A stretch of 64,000 nucleotides of DNA, from assembly GCF_025602895.1 (NCBI RefSeq), contig NW_026516207.1, forward strand, positions 806,001-870,000, in the 5' to 3' direction. Made by a program: the position numbers and the translations under genes. Under the pieces are notes generated by a model. That model ran no database searches. It had not been told where the DNA came from and was given only the letters and a program-made list of their open reading frames with translations. This document shows, in pieces, positions 12,233 through 24,617 of the stretch. Source of the stretch: Polychytrium aggregatum. Lineage: Eukaryota > Chytridiomycota > Chytridiomycetes > Polychytriales. How positions within the stretch are numbered: the stretch's first letter is position 1; every line of letters begins with the position of its first letter.

Positions 12233-14333
12233 TCAATATGTGATCCCGGCCTCGTGGACAGTGCCGGTGCGGTGGAGGTACGTCTTGGACCTGGTGCAGC
12301 ACAATCCGATGGTGCAGGAGAGACGAGAGTGGAGACAGCCGTCAGTGCATGCCATTACCAACGAGCAATCGTCAGCGAGGATGTAGTATTCCCACGTCCA
12401 CGATCCGGCTGGGTCTCGATCGCACCTGATGAACGGAACAAGGGCCGTGAATGTCATCCGGACTCGCTCCGAGGCCAGACTTCGTTCGACACTTAGACTC
12501 TTGACTGTGTCCTCCTGGGTCGAGGCACTCCATTCTTGCGTGATCTTCATGAATGCATGAATATCCATCATCCACTCCTGGTGTCGCAGGGCCTTGGTGC
12601 TCGTGTCCGCACGAAGCTCTTGCACGGTCTTGAGTTCACTCTCGCTCGCGGGAACGTATGCAAACACATAGTCGTCTTGGCCGTCGAGGTCGGCGGGCAA
12701 GTTGCTCAGCGGAATGTAATCGGCCAGCTCGGCAGCCTTGACAAAGTGGATCTTGGACGCAACGACGGGATCAAGCCATGGCTGGATGATAGTCCAGCAA
12801 CCTGTTGGAGGCTAGCAAGTCAGGTCCGGGTCTGATATCGCCATGTCGGAGTCGTTGTCGCTGGGATCAGGCCCGCAATGGCAGCACAATCGACACCAAG
12901 ATGCAGTGCGCGGGCCCGATGGCACCGCACAGTCATATTCGCACCGTTGAATATCCAGGGGGCATTCACAATCAGCGCCACTCCGAGCGACTCGGGATAG
13001 TAGGCCTCCTGATATTTGAAAAGCAGCCGCGTGTCGTTCAGCAGGACGAGATGGCAGAGTACCGCGGTCAGATTCATGATGCAGAGCCAGAGCAGCGCAG
13101 AGATGTCCAAGAGCCATATCGGCTGCCCGCATCTCGGAGCAGTGCTCGACCAAAGGGATGTGGGACGTACCAGGCAGGAGGTCATGAACTTGGCAAGCTT
13201 GTAGTCCTGCCACACAAACCAACGCCCACGGGTTAGCGTGCTATTCTCGACAGACCCCATGGCGCACGGGATAGCAGCCGAGCCAATTTCGACACGATTC
13301 GATGATAGAAGCAGACGCAGACGCAAGCCTTGTGCCATGCCTGTCGGAAGCGGCCAGCACAGCGACATCGCACCATGTTTCTCAGGCCGAAATCCGTCAT
13401 GTCAAAGACCAGGCAGATCGTCTCGACGGGATACTTGAGCATGTTTCGTCCAGACTCGATTGTCAGCACCACAAACTTCTCCAGTGCGGCGAGGTCGCAG
13501 TCGTCCTTCATATGCAGCCGAGGCCGCACAAACCTGTGAGACGCCGGTCCCCATTGCAAAATCCAGACCAAGATCGCGTCAGGTGTCTTCGGCACTCATG
13601 AATTGCCGTCATGATCTGCGGCCGAGCAGCAGCCAAACGCCGGGTCCATGTCCAGGTCCTGGATGCTCGCGACTTACACGCAAGGTCGATCCTTCATGTC
13701 GTATCCACGGAAATATCCCTTTCCGGCGCTCAGCTCGGTCACGGAAACGAGGCTCTCGCCGCCCTCCATGATCGAGCGCACGCCAAACTCGATCCGCCAG
13801 CGGATGCATTGCATCAGCATGGCGATGGCAGCGTCAACGTCCCACTTGCGGGCACGCAGGAAACGGAGCACCATGGCGTCGGGGTTGTCGTAGGCCACGA
13901 GCAGAAAGAGCTCCTCGAGCAGCGTGGCCTTGGGAACAGGAAACGAGTCGACTTCGTCGGCCTTTCTCGTTGTGCTCTTGGATCGCCCTGAGGTGCCTGA
14001 GCGGGAAGAGTCGTCGTTGCGACGAGACCGGAACACACTCGCTATCAAGCTCTTGGGAGCCTTGGCCTCGGCCGCTTCGAGCTTGGCATCCTCGGCGATC
14101 TCCTGGGTCGAGGTTTCGCTGTTGTGTGCCGAGGCCTTCTCGAGGGCGTCGAAGAGCTGGGCCCACATCTGCCGCAGAGCCTACAAAGCGCCAACCCGCA
14201 GCAGATCCGGCGTTGGTGGACGGGCGCGGGAATGGGCGAATATGGGCCCATGCGATTCATAACCGAGAGCGGATGCACGACAGAGAATGCGGCCGTTACC
14301 TGCTGCTGCTCATCCGAGAGGTTCTCTAATGGC
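12233..14333 (-). CDS. Sec14/CRAL-TRIO lipid-transfer protein, Csr1-like
   Basis: Probable phosphatidylinositol-transfer protein. The minus strand encodes a CRAL-TRIO N region (ENLSDEQQQ at about 14300, spliced to ALRQMWAQLFDAL at 14180; then AMVLRFLRARKWDVDAAIAM), followed by the lipid-binding fold: VRPRLHMKDDCD, the strand ETICLVFDMTDFGLRNM, the segment YYPESLGVALIVNAPWIFNG, then CWTIIQPWLDPVVASKIHF. WIFNGCW...WLDPVVASKI is characteristic of the Csr1/Pdr16 side of the Sec14 family. At the 3' end an intron (12291-12425) joins ALVPFIR to SKTYLHRTGTVHEAG, and the protein stops at 12233. The true first exon is not settled. The frame before ENLSDEQQQ runs into a TAA, so a further upstream exon with the ATG is likely. 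A Ser-rich insert with KADEVDSFPVPKATL lies before the lipid domain. The gene is divergent from PIG-A. Confidence 0.85.
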
Positions 14334-15070
14334 GATGGGATAATACGGCCGCTGTTTTAGTCCATCCGCAGTCCGTGTGCTGTCTCATGACTTGTGGCAA
14401 AGTGCGAGACTCCCGCTGGACGCCAACTCGACCGCAGACATGGCAGCGACAATGACAGGCCGGTGAGAGTGGGATATGCACGGCCGAGATATGCAGTGCC
14501 GAGATATGTACAGCCGAGATATGCTCACCCAAGTGTCCAGGGTCTTTGGCGGTCATGGCGACAGTATCAGTTCAAAGGGAACAGGGAATGGCGGTGCTTC
14601 GGGAATACCAGCAGGACCGGGTTTCAGGGAGCTTAGAAGCAGCACCGAGACACCACAGACGACGCAGGCGACGCAGGCGAAAGCCGCAGGCAGTCCCAGT
14701 TGCGGTTGCGGGATTGCAAAGGCGGGAGAAAGAAAGCGCCCAGGCCGACAATGCTGGGTTCGGGCGGTCGTTTTTGTGCTGTGGGACACAGCCACGGACC
14801 ACCCTTGGGCATCCGTGCCAAGGGATCGCTGCTGCCGAGGCCGGCCATCTGGCTCGCCTACGGATCGCTGCAGCCAGAGAATGTGCCCATGAGTTCGTCC
14901 GGGGGGGGGCAGCTGGCGGACGCACGATGCAGAGCCGGAGAGCGAGGACCCCGCGAAACAGCGGCCCCATGAAGCGAATTGTCTTGCCGAAGGGCACGGC
15001 ACGGCTTTCGTCTGCGATCTGAGCGCCGCTGCAGCTCCCATCTCCCCGCCTTCGACGACGCCATGAGAAT
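14334..15070. promoter_or_regulatory. Divergent intergenic region between Sec14-like and PIG-A genes
   Basis: About 740 bp that should hold the first exon and promoter of the Sec14-like gene (-) and the promoter of PIG-A (+). It contains a small 15-bp tandem repeat (see 14483). Open frames on both strands are GC-driven and overlap each other, so none is called. Confidence 0.35.
14483..14527. repeat. 15-bp direct repeat, three copies
   Basis: Three head-to-tail units built on GCCGAGATATG followed by four variable bases. It lies in the divergent upstream region between the Sec14-like and PIG-A genes, so it could be a cluster of binding sites or a simple slippage product. Confidence 0.7.
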
Positions 15071-17612
15071 ATGGTAGGGATTGCCGGAAACTATCCTCTG
15101 GCTATCGAAGCGCCTCAGATTCATCCGTTGGTCTTGAATGCCGGCGCACAGGACTCACCTCGTCTGCGGCTTCGTCCTGTCCCCAGCATGGTCTGCGATT
15201 TCTTCTACCCAAACATGGGCGGCATCGAGAGCCACCTCTACCTCCTTTCGCTGCAGCTCTTCAAGCGAGGCCATAAGGTGGTCATCGTCACGCATGGCTA
15301 TGGAGGCCGGAAGGGCGTGCGCTACCTCACGACCGGGGTCAAGGTCTATCATGTTCCGCACTGGATTGTGTACGATCAAGTGTCGCTGCCGACTCTGTAT
15401 GCATTCTTCCCCCTGTTCCGACACATTCTTCTCCGGGAGGGCATCGAGATTGTCCACGGGCACCAGGTGCGTTTACCGTTGTCTGCACTCCCTGACTGCC
15501 ATTGAATGTCGCTCGATGAATGAGCAGCGCTCGGCTATCCACAGCATTCGACAATCGACAATCGATCTCTTGCAGTTGACCCTTGCAGTTGACTCCTTGC
15601 AGTTGACTCCTTGCAGTTGACTCCTTGCAGTTGACTCCTTGCAGTTGACTCCTTGCAGTTGACTCCTTGCAGTTGACCCTGATGCTCTTCGCCTTTCCTT
15701 AATTGCTGTTGTGTCCGGCCCCGCTGGGAAATTCTTCCGGATGTCGTGCCTTCCAGGCATTTTCCAGTATGTGCCATGAAGCTATTCTCCATGCCAGGGC
15801 GCTCGGCCTCAAGACATGCTTCACGGACCATTCGCTCTTTGGCTTTGCCGATGCGAGCTCGATCCTGACCAACAAGCTGCTCAAGTTCACGCTCTCAGAT
15901 ATCGATCATGTCATCTGCGTCTCCAATACCAGGTGAGACGCCCCCCCCCCGCCGCAAGCCGCTCGGTGAAGTGTCGAGCCCTTCGAGTCATGAACGAGTC
16001 GGCACACGATCATCACCGAGTCGAAAGAACCAGCACAGGAGCAAGCCCGGACGATCTCTGCTGATAAGATCTATCGCCACTCCTATCTCCGTCCCCGCAC
16101 ACAGCAAAGAAAACACTGTCTTGAGGGCGTCTTTGGATCCCAGCATCGTGAGCGTCATTCCCAATGCCGTTGTGGCAGCCGATTTCACGCCCGATCCATC
16201 CAAACGAGACCCTGGCAAAAGTGAGCCGATCACACCGCCGATGCCTTCTGCCGACATCTGCGGCAGCATGCTTTGCAACTGCTAATTCGGGATCGAGGCG
16301 AAGCACAACCCGACTCATCCGGCCTTGGGACACTTGTCTCTGCCTGTTCTTCGCTTTCTCCTCCACGCAGTCACAATCGTGGTGGCAAGTCGCTTGGTCT
16401 TCCGGAAGGGCACCGATCTCCTCGTGGCCATCATTCCCAGGATATGCAGTCTCTACCCGAGTGTGCAGTTCATCATCGGCGGCGACGGACCGAAACGAGT
16501 CGATCTCGAGCAGATGAGAGAGGAGCACGGACTGCAGGAGCGAGTCCAGGTGCTCGGAAGTATCAGCTATTCTCAAGTTCGCGAGGTCGGCATTTGGATG
16601 TTGCAGCGTCTGCTGGGGATCTCATGTGTCGATCACCCATGTCCTCGATGTACTCTCTGCGTTGAAGACTGATGGTTGCCCCTATGGGATTGCTTGGCAG
16701 GTTCTCGTCCAGGGTGATATTTTTCTCAACACATCGCTGACCGAGGCCTTTTGCATAGCCATCGTCGAGGCTGCATGCTGCGGGTGAGTTGCGGGCAATC
16801 TCGGAGCCGGGCGAGCGATACAACAATAGGCATGCTGTTCGCTCGACCCGGATGCCGGTCCTGGATGCTGCCCCTGGATACTGACAGGCGCTCTGCCACT
16901 CAGCCTGCTGGTAGTCAGCACCAAGGTAGGCGGCATTCCCGAAGTACTGCCTGATGACATGGTGATGCTCTCTGAGCCGACGTACGACGGTAAGGATGAG
17001 CCCAAAGTGCAGACGACTCTTGGATGAGGCAGTGGTTACAGAAGATACAGACCCTGCGGCAGACGAGCTGTTGGTTTGTTGCTGACGCTTCTCTCAGGTC
17101 TCGTCGAGACGGTCGTGCGAGCCATCGACCAGGTCAAACGAGATCCACCAGATCTTCCCTTCCGCAAGCACGAGCGCATTCGGGCCATGTACAGCTGGGC
17201 AGATGTGGCCGAGCGAACCGAGCGGGTCTATGCGGCGGCTCTTGAGCTGCACACACCAGACCTATACGATCGTCTGCTGCTCTTCAATCGCTGCGGTGCG
17301 GTTGCCGGAAAGCTGGCCTGCATGATCATTGCGGTGCACTACTGGATAGGGCTCCTGCTCGAGTATCTGGTTCCGCGCGGCAGCATCGAGCCGGCCCTGG
17401 ATTTCAAGCTCGACAAGTTCCGAAAGGTGAGCCGTAGTCTCACACAGAGATGGCAAAAGAACGAGAGCTGTATTGTTGTCTGCCATCAACTGTCGCGTCT
17501 GGTCTTACACTACGTCTTTGGGTCTCATTTGCGACAGGTATGCACGGAAACGCTAGAAGCAGACGGACGTCTCCGAAAACAGTCCGGCGACCCGATAGAG
17601 AATCAATCCTAG
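15071..17612 (+). CDS. PIGA: GPI N-acetylglucosaminyltransferase catalytic subunit (PIG-A/Gpi3)
   Basis: Catalyses the first step of GPI-anchor synthesis, transferring GlcNAc from UDP-GlcNAc to phosphatidylinositol on the cytosolic face of the ER. Eight exons (15071-15466, 15757-15932, 16105-16220, 16371-16585, 16701-16783, 16904-16989, 17098-17426, 17538-17612) sum to 492 codons including the stop. The GT4 glycosyltransferase body is almost textbook: [82 protein letters not shown], and the E-x7-E box in [19 protein letters not shown], followed by [15 protein letters not shown]-terminal hydrophobic segment ([17 protein letters not shown]) is the membrane anchor. The start is the ATG at 15071, about 38 residues before the conserved MVCDFFYPN. 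Intron 1 carries a 14-bp tandem array. The neighbouring Arp gene converges, with only about 120 bp between the two stop codons. Confidence 0.97.
15569..15678. repeat. 14-bp tandem array in PIG-A intron 1
   Basis: Eight head-to-tail copies of TTGCAGTTGACTCC (first and last units one base shorter), wholly inside the first PIG-A intron (15467-15756). Units are nearly identical, which suggests recent slippage or expansion. Confidence 0.95.
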
Positions 17613-17733
17613 ATGTAGATTTGTCGCTTGTTCAGCGCATCTTCTGGCCCTGGACTATCGCGACAACCATTCCCAAGTGTGGTGTGCTCGCTTGGAGGGA
17701 GAGAAAGCGAGCCTCAACAGGAGCGCAACGGAA

Positions 17734-20446
17734 TTATGCTTTCAGATGTACACATGCTGGTCCCAGTTCGTTGTAATCAACCTGTGTGTGGTGTACGGTG
17801 GTAATCATGCGTGAGTTGAGGGCGAGGAGCCTTCAGTGGCCGTTTGTATGCTCTGCTTGGTGACTCGAACATCGACTGATCGTTCAATAACACTGCTCCT
17901 GGAGCGCCAACCCCCGGCCGCCACGGAGTACTCACCTTGGATACATAGTTCTTGGACTCGGGGAACATGAGCTGGTCCGGACATGCAGAGGAAGCGGTGC
18001 CAGTGAGTTTTGCGAGGACAACTGCTATGTATCTAGCCACCGGCCAATGCCACGATGCCAAACAGAGATGTCCCGATGGTGCAATGTCCAGCGTAGGCAT
18101 TCGAAGCAGGCATCGAATGGGCATCCAACAGGTGCGATACGGCAGCCTGTGCATTCATGACTCAGGAGCCACTTCTGCCTCCGTGAACACACCTTCGCAA
18201 CCAACGAGGCACCGATAAAAGCGGCATCGTGGGGCTGGTCCTTGAAGTTGACAAAGTACTCAGACAGCCTGAGAAACTTGATTTCCTTGGGCTGATACTC
18301 GTTGGCCGTCTCGGACGCAGAAATATAAGGTGCAATCTCGGACTCGAGCCGATCCTTCAGGCCTGAAAGGTGTGTGGTCAGAGGAACAGAAGCGCGAGCG
18401 ACCTCGGCACACCCCAGAGTGTCTGCAGCTGAATTGACTGTGGTCTGGGGGGAGGACGTTGAGGCACTCACCTATCAGGTTTGACGATCCGCCAGTGATC
18501 AGAAGGGACTCCCACAAAGCAAATCGCTTGTCGAGATCATTGATTGCCGAGATGGCAAGCTGGATGCCTTCGCACAGATTAGGGATGGACTTTCCGACGA
18601 GCAGCGGGTCAAAGAGAACGTTTGCACACAAATGGCGGTTGAGGCCAAGGTTGATCTGGGTGCGATGCGGCCAAAAACAAAGTTGTAGGAGACATAGTGA
18701 GCTTCACGGGCTTGATATTGTCGCTGATATCGGCTCGCTGAAGTCACAACGTTCACAGTCGGCATGGTGCTCGAACAGAACAGAGGCTCTGCTGCCGGCG
18801 ACCGCAGTCGTTTTCAGTAGCCTATCACAAACAGTACAGACAACTCACTGTTTTGCCGTCGAATGTGAACGGCTTGCGTTCCGTCTCGGTGTCGACCTTG
18901 GCGATGGTCGCTGGCCGGATATCGCAAAACTTGGACTCTTTGATGGCGCGGGCCAGCTTGAGGTCGGGGGCGTGTCCGTAGTCCTGGGCGACCTGAGGGT
19001 CCTCGCGGAGGAGCGAGAGAAGGTATTGGTCGATATCGGATCCGCCGAGATCGAGGGTGATGGAGGCATGCCGGACCACAACATTGTCGATGACCGGAGT
19101 AATATCTGGACGACCGGAGAGTCGCAGGATTGAAACATTTCGGCGGAGCGGGGACGGTAAGTGGGATGCGGCAATGAGAGCTCGTCGATAAGCCAGTAAT
19201 AACCAGGCAACGCAAATCCGACAGCACGTATCCAACGCCGTATATCAGACAACACATCCGCCATCACATGCTCGCCGGCGGCAACCAGTCGGGTCGGAGT
19301 GGCAGGAGCTGGCGGCCCGTTTCCAAGCATACATAGTTCCGACGCGCCGGTTCTGCACCAGATTGCCATTCGCACCGACCTGTTGTTTCGTGGCCAATGT
19401 CGATAACGAGCCCAGTAGAGAGGTTTGCGCCGTAGAGCGCCATTAGCGGCTGTTCAACAACGAGGATGCCAGGGCAGTTGAGGGACTCGAACATGATTTG
19501 GGCCAGCCGCTCGTGCTCAAACTTGTTCCAGCGCACCGGGAGCGAGAGCACCACCAAGCTCTCGTTCTTTGCCCGGTTAACGGCCAGTTGCCGGATCAAA
19601 ATGTCGTCGCTGTGAAGACGGTTGTGTTGGTCAGAGCGGAGGCCGGGCAGCGATCGAGGATGGTTCGCCCTGGGACACCACCTCAAGACCCACCCGCTGG
19701 TTGAGCGATCAGTACGAAATGCCGATGCTTTTCTGCCAACAATGATGGCCTTACAGCAATGCTTCGAAAGCACCCCAATCGGCGACGAGACCGCCTTGGA
19801 TCGGCCGCACGGCCCTGAGAGCCTCTGGATCCGTGGGCACCGACTGATCGATGGGCGGATCGGACTCGCTGTCGAGGGGCTGGTAGACAGCCTTGACAGT
19901 GTCCGAGACATGCGACGGCGAGTCCATCGATGGATCTTCGGAGGGCGCAGACTCGGTGTGAACCGGGACGTACTTGACGCCAATGCGGGAGTGGATGTGC
20001 TGGAGACCCCAGTCCCAGATCCCGATCGATAAATTCGATGTGTCCGGTGGTGATATGCCCGTGTGTTCATGGAGTCCGAGGTGCATCAATACGGCATTGA
20101 AACGTCGTCGCCACGACGGTGAACAGATACAGTGATCCGACAGGGGGGGATGGCGGTGATCCAGAGCCAGAATGACAAAGGAACATGGTATCAGATGGTG
20201 ATCAGCCCTGTTCATTGGACGATATGGCGCGGGCGGTTTCTCGATGGCTTCATTCATGCACTAACTAAGAGCCATGGCATGTGCCTGTCGAGCGGTCGCT
20301 CCATGGCTGCGAGCAGAGTCAGAAAGCATGGCCGCAGCGCTTACGCAGGGATATTGCTCGAGATAGTCAGCGGTGCCGGCCTTGGACCTCCATGATCCCG
20401 GCTCGACGACGAGGAAGTTTTTCTCCTTTGCGTAAAAGTTCTGCAT
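17734..20446 (-). CDS. Actin-related protein, Arp9-like (chromatin remodeller subunit)
   Basis: An actin-fold protein, most like the fungal Arp9 subunit of SWI/SNF-class remodellers. Exon 1 (20446-20345) encodes MQNFYAKEKNFLVVEPGSW then SKAGTADYLEQYP, the first actin-fold strand. Later exons give IRPIQGG-like text (AVRPIQGGLVADWGAFEALL), LSLPVRWNKFEHERLAQIMFE, VVEQPLMALYGANLSTGLVIDIGHETT (phosphate-2 region), TPVIDNVVVRHASITLDLGG, the helix KLARAIKESKFCDI, LWESLLITGGSSNL (adenosine loop), FIGASLVAK, MFPESKNYVSK, and a last small exon VDYNELGPACVHLKA ending at a TAA (17734-17736). The first phosphate loop of actin (DNGSG) is replaced by EPGSW, as in Arps that do not hydrolyse ATP like actin. 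The N-terminal exon link between 20345 and about 20130 is inferred. Arp7 or Arp8 are less likely alternatives. Confidence 0.82.
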
Positions 20447-22455
20447 CGCCGGCGTGCTGTTGCTTCTGTGTCTGCTGCTGCTGTCCCTGCTGTCTCTGCG
20501 GTTGCGCTGTGCTGCGACTGCTGGCCGGAAGTTGATCGGGCTGGATCGCCTGAGGAAGCGCGAGAGCAGGCCCAGCGCAAGACGGCTGCAGCCCAGAGCG
20601 AGAGCCTTCTCGGTCATGTGCAGGTCACGCCCGCTCTCCCATCGCCGATTCCCACCGCCATGGCCAACACTCCAGCACAACGAGCAGTACCGCCAGGAAC
20701 AGGCCGGCCTGCAGGAGCACCGCAGCGGGCATGCATCGGTGTGCATCCGTTGCTGCCCCGGACAGGCTTGGGCGAGGCCGGCGGTGGCAATCGTGCCAGT
20801 GCAGTGCGTGTTTTGGGAGGGCAGTCTGATTGTTGGTGTCCGTGTACTGAGGGGCCATTCCTGGCCAAGGTGCCGACAGACCGGCCAGCCAGCCGCGACT
20901 CATGAGCGACATGGTCCTGGCGCTGGAGTGCCCCCACAGTCCTACCGGCGATGCGGGCTGTCTCGATGCTGGGCCAACGACGCCGAGGCGACGCTGCCCA
21001 GGGCGGTTGGCGGGCCGGCCAACAGAGCGACGGCCGACTGTGTGCTTTCCCGCGCGACTCAGCCCCCTGGCCCACAAAAGGGCAGCCGCTCCCCGCAACC
21101 AGCGCAGACCACAGGACATCTGATCGCGATCTTGCCAGCGCCGATTCCAGCACCTGCCTCTCCTCATCTCGCCAACCCGCCCAAAGGTATCGCCGTCCAT
21201 CCATCGATCCATCCATCCCTCCATCCATCCATCCATCCATCCATCCATCTATCCATCCACCATGGGGCTCCAGCTCCCCCCTCGTTTCCTTCATGTGTTT
21301 CACGGCTGCCGCTGGCCAGGCAGAACCGCCTGTTTTCTCGTTCGATCCGCGCTGGTGTTGCTGGAAGCTGCCTGAATGTGTCCGCGATCACGTCGAGATG
21401 GAAGCAAGATCACCCCCTGCCGATATCGCCTACCCACCGCCTCGGTCTGACCCACGGCCCCACAGCAGCCATGACCTCGAGAGCCTTGCTGTCCCTCTCC
21501 CCGACCTCTCTCGGATGTGCCCGCTTTGCTCAGCTCCGGGTCATCCTCTGGCCGTCGCTCCACCCCCTACCCACGACCGGCCCTCGCCCCTGCGGATCGG
21601 ACTGACAGCAAGTCCGCCAGGGCAACGATGTCGCTTCGACGCTTGGCCGTCCTTGTGCGAGCGTGCAAGAATGCAGAACGGCACAGCAACCTGGCTGGGC
21701 GAGCGCAAACCAAAAGGAAAGCGGCACGGATGGAGGACAGGACGAGATCTCGGGGAGCCTGGTGTCTGGAGCGATCACATCGCGCGGACATGCAACCCGA
21801 GTCGATCCGCCGGCCATCGTATCAACGGACGATCTTGTCTGTCCCACAGCCAGCGATCCAGCTGGGCTCTTTGGATCGGCTCGGTTCTGTTCGGTTTTGG
21901 CTCGGCTCGGCTGCATCGTTTGCGGTTTTGGCTTGGCTTGCCTTGCCTTGGCTGGCAACTCGGCCATGCGCGTCGCTCCAACGCTGGCTCCCTGCGTCGA
22001 ACTCTGGCTCCCTCCGCTGCTCTGTCCTTTGGTGGCTTGTTCCGGCCAGCGCTCCTGGGCACCGCTGTCGCATGGGCTTGCCCCGCCGACTATCCCGGGG
22101 GAGCAAACACGTCCATTGCTCGTCAATCCCCAGCGGCTGCCGACACCACGGATGTGGCTCGGTGCCCTGTCGTTCGCAAGAACACTCACTGTCGCCACAC
22201 AACACAGTTCTCGGCGACACCGCACCCAGACGCCCCGATCTTCAACGATTTCTCTCCCTTTCTTTCGCCCACCTCTCCTCCTCTCTCCCTTCGAGCTCGA
22301 TCTGTTCCCTGCTGACAAGCTAACGTTGCTGCTGTGCCATTCGGGTCCTGTCATAAATCCCGCGGTTCCTTTGCCCGTTCCTCACCCGAAACGTCTCTTG
22401 GACCTCCAAATGTCGACTCTCCACAGACACCCCGTCTCCTCCACCCTTCTCCAAA
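20447..22455. promoter_or_regulatory. 2-kb divergent intergenic region between Arp9-like gene and SUB2
   Basis: GC-rich and polypyrimidine-rich DNA between two divergent start codons. Open frames of up to about 450 codons occur on both strands, but they overlap each other, are rich in Pro/Ser/Arg/Cys from C/T-rich sequence, and show no family motif. A CCAT microsatellite lies at about 21190-21262. Likely content is promoters and 5' leaders for the two genes. Confidence 0.4.
21190..21262. repeat. (CCAT)n microsatellite
   Basis: About 18 imperfect copies of CCAT (with some CGAT, CCCT and CTAT units), in the intergenic region upstream of SUB2. Confidence 0.95.
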
Positions 22456-24617
22456 ATGGCTGACGCTGAAGAACTCATTGACTACGACGAGGAAGACGAG
22501 ACCACCCAGCAGGAGGTCCACGCTGCTTCGGTCGATGACTCTGTCGCCCAGAAGGAAACCAAGAAGGGCTCCTACGTCGGCATCCACGCCACTGGATTCA
22601 GAGACTTTTTGCTGAAGCCCGAGCTCCTCCGTGCCACGGCCGACTGCGGTTTCGAGCATCCTTCGGAAGGTGCGGCCCCTCAAGCTTGCTTCAAAGTCTA
22701 GAGCCGTCGCCATCGCCGTCGCCACCTCCGCTGCACCCTTCGATACCACCGTCCCGTGACTCATCTCCACCATCCCCCATGACAGTCCAGCAAGAGTGTA
22801 TCCCCCAGGCCATCTTCGGCATGGACGTGCTGTGCCAGGCCAAGTCTGGTATGGGCAAGACGGCCGTCTTTGTCCTTGCGACCATGCAGCAGCTCGAGCC
22901 TGGATCCGGCGCCGAGGGTCCCTCGGTCATTGTCCTCTGCCACACGCGTGAGCTCGCCTACCAGATCCAGGCCGAGTACGCTCGATTCTCCAAGTACCTG
23001 CCGGATGTCAAGACCGTGGTCCTGTACGGCGGCATCTCTGTCAAGCAAAACATCGAGAGCCTCAGAAACGACAAGCCCCAGATTGTCGTCGGCACCCCCG
23101 GCCGTGTCGCCCAGCTCATCCGCGACAAGGAGCTCAAGCTCGGCAACGTTAAGCACTTTGTGCTCGATGAGTGTGACAAGATGCTGGAAGCTCTCGGTAT
23201 GTGTCGGCTTGGCCCAGTGCCGCCGTCTCTCGAGTTTGCCTTCGCCGGAAAGCTGAAGCACTGCACGTTGGCCTGCTTGGCAGTGGTCCTGTTGCTGACT
23301 CTGTTGCTCTTTGCTACCACCACCGCCGCAGACATGCGCAGGGATGTCCAGGACATTTTCCGCTCCACTCCTCATCACAAGCAGGTCATGATGTTCAGTG
23401 CCACTCTGAGCAAGGAGATCCGTCCCATCTGCAAAAAGTTCATGCAAACGGTAAGCACACAGCGGCTTTGAGCGTGTAAGCAGCCCTTTGACCTGCCTCG
23501 ACCGCGCGTGGGGCCTACTTGAACAAGTCGTGCACAGCCACTAACGACCTCTCCTGGCGCTCTGTATCCTCACCTCGGCGACGTCGACGCAGCCCCTCGA
23601 GATCTTCATCGATGACGAGACCAAGCTGACCCTGCACGGTCTGCAACAGCACTATGTCGAGCTTGAGGAGCGACAAAAGAACCGCAAGCTCAGCGATCTG
23701 CTCGACAACCTCGAGTTCAACCAGGTCGTCATCTTTGTCAAGTCGGTGCAGCGCGCCATTGAGCTCGACAAACTCCTGCGCGAGTGCAGCTTCCCCTCCA
23801 TCTGCATCCACTCCCAGATGAAGCAGGACGAGCGGTCAGTAGTCGAGCCACGGCGATTGCAGCGCGGTGGAGGGCAGGTGCCTCACAGGCGCCCCACGGG
23901 ATCATCCGGAGCGAAGAGCGCCATTTGTGCTCATCCGACTTTCTCTGTTGCTTCGTCTGTTCTGCAGAATCAACCGCTACAAGCAGTTCAAGGACTTTAG
24001 CAAGCGCATCATGGTTGCCACCGACATTTTTGGTCGTGGTATCGATATCGAGCGCGTCAACATTGTCATCAACTACGACATGCCTGACAATGCTGATAGC
24101 TACCTGCACCGCGTAAGCCTCGTTTGCTGTGGCTGACGACCCCCCCCCCACCGTGGCGAATAAATGTGATCGCACTGGGTAGTTTGCACTGACTGACTGA
24201 CTGACTGACTGACTGACTGACTGATTGACTGACTGACTGACTAACTGACTGACCGACTCATTTCCGTTTCGCTGCACTGCTGTTTTTGCTTTCCAGGTCG
24301 GCCGTGCTGGTCGTTTCGGTACCAAGGGTCTGGCCATCACCTTTGCCACCAAGGGCAACGACGAGGACCTCAAGATCCTGAATCAGGTCCAGGACCGATT
24401 CGAGGTCAACATCACTCAGCTCCCCGACACCATCGATCCCTCTGTCTATCGTAAGTACCGCAGCGGGGGTGGCCACGATATGCGTCAGCGTCTGCGGCCA
24501 AGTTTGGCAGTGCAATAATGTCTCGTGGGGGTGCACAACGGACATGTCATCTCGCTGACCTGTCCTCATTATTTCTTGTTCTCCCCCACCCATCGGCATC
24601 CCCCAGGCGCCTCGTAA
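22456..24617 (+). CDS. SUB2: Sub2/UAP56 DEAD-box RNA helicase (splicing and mRNA export)
   Basis: Nuclear ATPase used in spliceosome assembly and in TREX-mediated mRNA export. Exons are 22456-22669, 22786-23196, 23332-23450, 23593-23834, 23968-24112, 24297-24450 and an 11-nt last exon 24607-24617. They sum to 432 codons including the stop, close to the usual 428 residues. The start context is CAAAATGGC. Motifs are the Q-motif region [13 protein letters not shown], Walker [18 protein letters not shown], the Walker B box as DECD (typical of this subfamily) in [17 protein letters not shown] in [32 protein letters not shown] and [13 protein letters not shown]. The C-terminus is DPSVYRAS. Intron 5 contains a (GACT)n array. 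Assignment is essentially certain. Confidence 0.98.
24186..24256. repeat. (GACT)n microsatellite in SUB2 intron
   Basis: About 17 copies of a GACT tetranucleotide with a few substitutions, inside the intron 24113-24296 that splits the codons for the DSYLHR/VGRAGRF region. It ends about 40 bases before the 3' splice site. Confidence 0.95.

Noticed and set aside
20454-22315. Two long plus-strand frames and a 274-codon minus-strand frame
   Set aside because: They overlap each other, cross a CCAT microsatellite and lack motifs, so I read the region as promoter DNA.
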